Assembly: GCA_024138015.1 (NCBI GenBank)
Contig: JAMXBB010000012.1
Coordinates: forward strand, 15,920,634-15,984,633
Origin: Lumnitzera littorea
Lineage: Eukaryota; Streptophyta; Magnoliopsida; Myrtales; Combretaceae
DNA length: 64,000 nucleotides
Direction: 5' to 3'
Numbering within the stretch: the first letter of the stretch is position 1; every line of letters starts with the position of its first letter. Position numbers and translations under genes: made by a program. Positions 60,420 through 64,000 of this stretch are shown here, one piece after another. The notes under the pieces are model-generated. The model did no database searches and had not been told where the DNA came from. It was given only the letters and a program-made list of their open reading frames with translations.

Positions 60420-63400
60420 TGATTGGTGTTAAGTTTGGCAACATTGAAGGCATCAAAGACTCCATAATCTTCAGATAGTTCCAATTTATAGGCATTGTCA
60501 TTAATCCTTTAGAGTACTTTGAAGGGACCTTTAGCATAAGCTGATAACTTGTTCTTTCTTCGGGAACCTCTCCTTACTTAAGTACAGCCATACTAAATCA
60601 TCAGGTTGAAATTATGCTGACTTCCTTTCTTTACTCCTTTCTTGCATTCTCTTGCAACTTAATTAATCTATCGAGTAACTTTCTCGTAGATCTATTGTAA
60701 AGATTATGCTCAGGTTCTTGTGTCTGGATCTTCTTGTTCGAACATGGGTATTGAGGTATGGTCAAGGGGCAATTCTAGATTGAAGCCATAGATAACTTCA
60801 AAGGGTGTCTACTTAGTGATGTCGTGCATAGTTCGATTGTAAGCAAATTCCACCATAGGCAAATAGACATCTCAATCGGCTAAGTTCTTTCCTATTACAA
60901 CTCAGAGTAGTAATCCCATAGTACGATTGACTACCTCTATTTAGCCATCAATTTAGGGGTGACAGAAAGTGCTTAATAGTAGTTTAGTTCCCATACGACG
61001 CTAAAGAGTCCTTCGAAAATAGCTTAGAAACTTTAGATCTCTCTCTAAGACTACATTCCTTGATACGCTGTGTAACGGAACAATTTCTTGCAAAAAGAGA
61101 GAAGCAATAGCCAAAACATCATTAGTTTTGGAGTAGGGCATAAAGTGAAACATCTTATTGAATCTATCTATGAAGACCATCACAGAGTCTTTACTTCAGA
61201 CAGTTCTTGGTAATTAAAGAACAAAGTCCATGATGAGCTTTGTCCAAGGTCAGGTCGAGATAGGTAATGACATTGCTTTCCCTTATTTGGCTCAGTATTT
61301 GGCCCTCCTACAGGTAGCACAGCCCTTAATAACTCGATGCTCATCTCGTCTTATTCTCGGCCAAAAGAACCATCAACTCAATAACTCATAGGTTCTTCTC
61401 TCTCCAAAATGATCGGAGAGTCTTCTTTTGTGAATTTCTCTTACTAGTAGCTCTTTGATAGAATAGGTTGGTACACACAACTTGCCACCCTTAAATAGAT
61501 AACCATCCTTCACATGGTGCTCATCCATTACTCTTCCATTGGCACATCATTCAAGTATAGGACTAAAGTGGGGGTCTTTAGGATACTGCTCTTTAGTGCT
61601 CGCAAACCATAGTAGCTCGATCTACAATTCAGTTAGGAGAACATGTCTTCTCGATAGAGCAACAACAACTACATTGTTCTTGCCTTATTTGTATTTGATT
61701 ACAAAGTTGAATCCTTCCAAGAACTTAACCCATCATGCTTGCCTCTTTGATAGTTTGGTTAGACTTTTGAGGTGCCTCAAGGATTTATGATCTGTGTAAA
61801 TGACAAACTCTCTCGACAATAGATATTACTGCCATGTTTAGAGTGCTTGGATAAGGGCTAGTAGTTCTTTGTCATATACTGAGTAGTTTAGTTGAGGTCC
61901 TTTAAGCTTTTCGCTATGGTAAGTAATTGGTCAGCTTTCTTACATTAAGATAATGCATATACCAATGCTTGACGCATCACATTCCAACTCAAATATCTTC
62001 TTGAAGTCAGGTAAGGCTAATACAGGTGTTGAAGTAAATCTTGCTTTTACTTCACCAAAACTTCTCTCCTCTCTTTTTCCCCATTTGAATTTAATTTTCT
62101 TCTTTGTCAAGTTAGTGAAGGGTGTAACGATGGTACTAATATTCCTAATGAATCTTCAATAAAAGATGCCAATCTATTGAATCTTCACACCTCGACACAA
62201 GTGGTCAGAGTCGGCCACTTGACAATAGCTTGAATCTCTTCATCATCCACTCACAAGTCACCTCCACCAACTATATAACCCATAAATACTATTTCCTCTT
62301 AGTAGAAACAACACTTCTTTAAGTTATCGAATAACCTCCTGGCTTGAAGCACATCTAGTATGGTACGGAGATGCTTGCAGTGACTTGACTAGTCAGTAAT
62401 GCATATAAGGATGTTGTCAAAGTATACCACGACATACTTTTCAATCAGATTTCTCATCACATGGTTCATTAATCACAGAAAGTGCTCGAAGCATTTGATA
62501 AGCCAAAAGGCATAACCATCAGCTCGTAAAGTCCACGCCAAGTTTTGAAGGCAATTTTCCATTCATCTCTCGGTCTCATTCAAATTTGATGATAGCCAAA
62601 CTTTAGATCAGTCTTCTTGAATAATTTGGTGCTATTTAGTTCATCTAACATACAATCCAACCTGGGGATGGGATACTTATACTTGATTGTGATATTATTC
62701 ATAGCTCTACTATCCATACACACGAGTCATGTTCTATCCTTTTTCGACACAAGGAGCGTCGGCATGTGGTTAAGGCTCTCCCTTACATATCCTTTTTCCA
62801 GCATCTCATTGACTTGTCTCTAAAGTTCAACAACTTGTTTAAGGTTGATTCGATAAGCTGGTTTGTTCGGTAGGGTAACACCAGGTATCAAGTCAATGTA
62901 GTGTTCAATGCTTCTGAGAGGGGGTAATCCCTCAGGCAATTGTTCGGGAAATAGGTTAGCATATTCATCCAATAGCTTGCTAATCTCTCAAGGCAACTCA
63001 ATCCACTCCTTCAACTCTAATAACCTTCTAACTCATAAAAGTCGGCATGTCGGCCTTTATAGCTTCTCGAAGGTTGATTATGCTCAAAATCAAGGTCTTC
63101 TTAGGTCCTCAAGCAAGTTTAGCTCGTAGCTTGCTAACTTGACTCGGTGTCATAGGGTTCAGAGTAATATTCCTTCTATCTTTCTCGAATACGTTGGTGT
63201 TCCTGAATCCATCATGTATAAATCTTCGATAAAAAAGCCATGATTGGCATAGCAACACATGAGATGCACATATGGGTAACACGTCACAGATAATATCATT
63301 AAAGTAATTTCTAATAGAGATCAGCAATAAGACTTGTTGAGTGACATGTAGTACTCCCTTTTCATTTAACTAATGTAACATGTACGACTTCAAACGTAGG

Positions 63401-64000
63401 ATAGTTGGCACTTCAATTTCTTAATCAGGTCGACAAATCCTATATGGGTGCAACTCCCACTATCTACTATAAGTGCACAGGCTCGATCATTCACTTTACA
63501 TGTAATGTAGAATAAGTTCTCTCTCTACTCCTCCTTGGTAGAGGTCTTTAAACTCATTGCTCTTCAAATAACTAAAGTCAATTTATCCAGGTTCTCTACA
63601 TACACATCTTCTTCAATCAGGTTGGTATTGACATTAGACTTATCTCCTCCTCAGGTTCCTTATCCGTACTATCTACTTCAATCTTTGGGGCATTTCCCTT
63701 GATGATCATGGTCCTTTAGTTTGGATACCGAGCAGCCATGTGCCCAAACTCTTGACATTTGAAACACTTGATTTGGCTTGTTTTCCTTCTAGACCCCTAT
63801 CCTTCTCATATGATCTCATTGACATGTCACCATTAGGTCAGCCCTTCTGTTTAGCTTTGACATCTATCCTTTTGGTCGGCTCGGTACTTGGTTGAGCTAG
63901 GTAACTTCCCTAAACAAGTCGACTTCACTAACCAGATTGGCTCATTAGGGTTCAGGTCAGTATTCTTCTCCTCTTTTGTCTCTCTACTCATTAGGCTATT
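60420..64000 (-). pseudogene. Ty3/gypsy gag-pol remnant, runs off the right edge
   Basis: Read leftward: a gag zinc knuckle at about 63,767-63,727 (CFKCQEFGHMAARY, last cysteine changed to tyrosine); protease with an intact DSG motif ('LIVDSGSCTHIG', about 63,467-63,453) and 'DVLPICASHVLL' (about 63,280); reverse transcriptase with YFDN at 62,424-62,411 in place of YFDD; RNase H about 62,000-61,700; integrase zinc region with 'CATCRRAKY' near 61,310 and core 'FIDRFNKMFHFMPYSK' at 61,183-61,001. The C-terminus fades at about 60,420. Numerous stops and the lost RT aspartate make it inactive. The 5' LTR and gag start lie beyond 64,000. The LTR differs from that of the 43,138 element, so it is a separate family or subfamily. 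Confidence 0.82.

Noticed and set aside
1..64000. CRISPR arrays, bacterial-type operons, tRNA or rRNA genes
   Set aside because: No regularly spaced identical repeats, no ribosome-binding-site-led gene runs, and no cloverleaf with A- and B-boxes were found. The B-box-like words seen sit inside LTRs or lack partners.

Overview
The window is a piece of eudicot plant nuclear genome: AT-rich, gene-poor and built almost entirely from old, inactivated transposable elements. The lineage inference rests on the plant F-box/kelch gene, the plant-type Ty3/gypsy elements, a Mutator-like element carrying a plant mobile domain, and iMet-tRNA primer sites. I could not narrow the species. Coordinates of element ends were fixed by eye from TG...CA ends plus target-site duplications (TSDs).

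Only one intact, conventional gene is visible: a 574-codon F-box/kelch-repeat protein at 33,761-35,485 (+), resembling the Arabidopsis CFK1-type (COP9-signalosome-interacting F-box kelch) proteins, with a probable intron-containing 5' leader from about 32,590.

Layout. 1-2,574: no gene. 2,575-7,645: a tandem duplication whose left copy was split by a 4.2-kb hAT transposon (2,796-6,991) with a broken minus-strand transposase. 7,845-10,038: a second tandem duplication split by a 1.8-kb solo LTR. 10,039-14,917: non-coding with short repeats and a possible TRIM. 14,918-19,817: an LTR element with perfect TSD, PBS and PPT that encodes only a Gag remnant (TR-GAG-like). 20,358-22,098: LTR-like DNA with an inserted hAT-type MITE. 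26,028-31,073: a Mutator-like element (MULE) with ~150-bp terminal inverted repeats, a broken MuDR N-terminal region, an inserted LTR and a broken plant mobile domain (PMD) region. 31,074-38,947: the F-box/kelch gene and its flanks. 38,948-64,000: a nested retrotransposon cluster. Here a minus-strand 'putative gypsy-type transposon' ORF (PF04195-like) is split by a Ty3/gypsy element (43,138-55,877). The 3' LTR of that element was itself hit twice by solo LTRs of one large-LTR family. Two more solo LTRs of that family sit at 39,600-41,252 and 56,826-59,795. The latter lies inside the LTR of a second Ty3/gypsy element whose minus-strand gag-pol runs off the right edge.

Nothing here works as a pathway. 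The order of events can be read from the nesting: PF04195 element first, then the plus-strand Ty3 element, then the large solo LTRs. I found no convincing tRNA, rRNA, CRISPR or novel coding system. The most unusual objects are the MULE-PMD element, the Gag-only LTR element, and the four solo LTRs that share a CCACC-rich block downstream of a TATA box.
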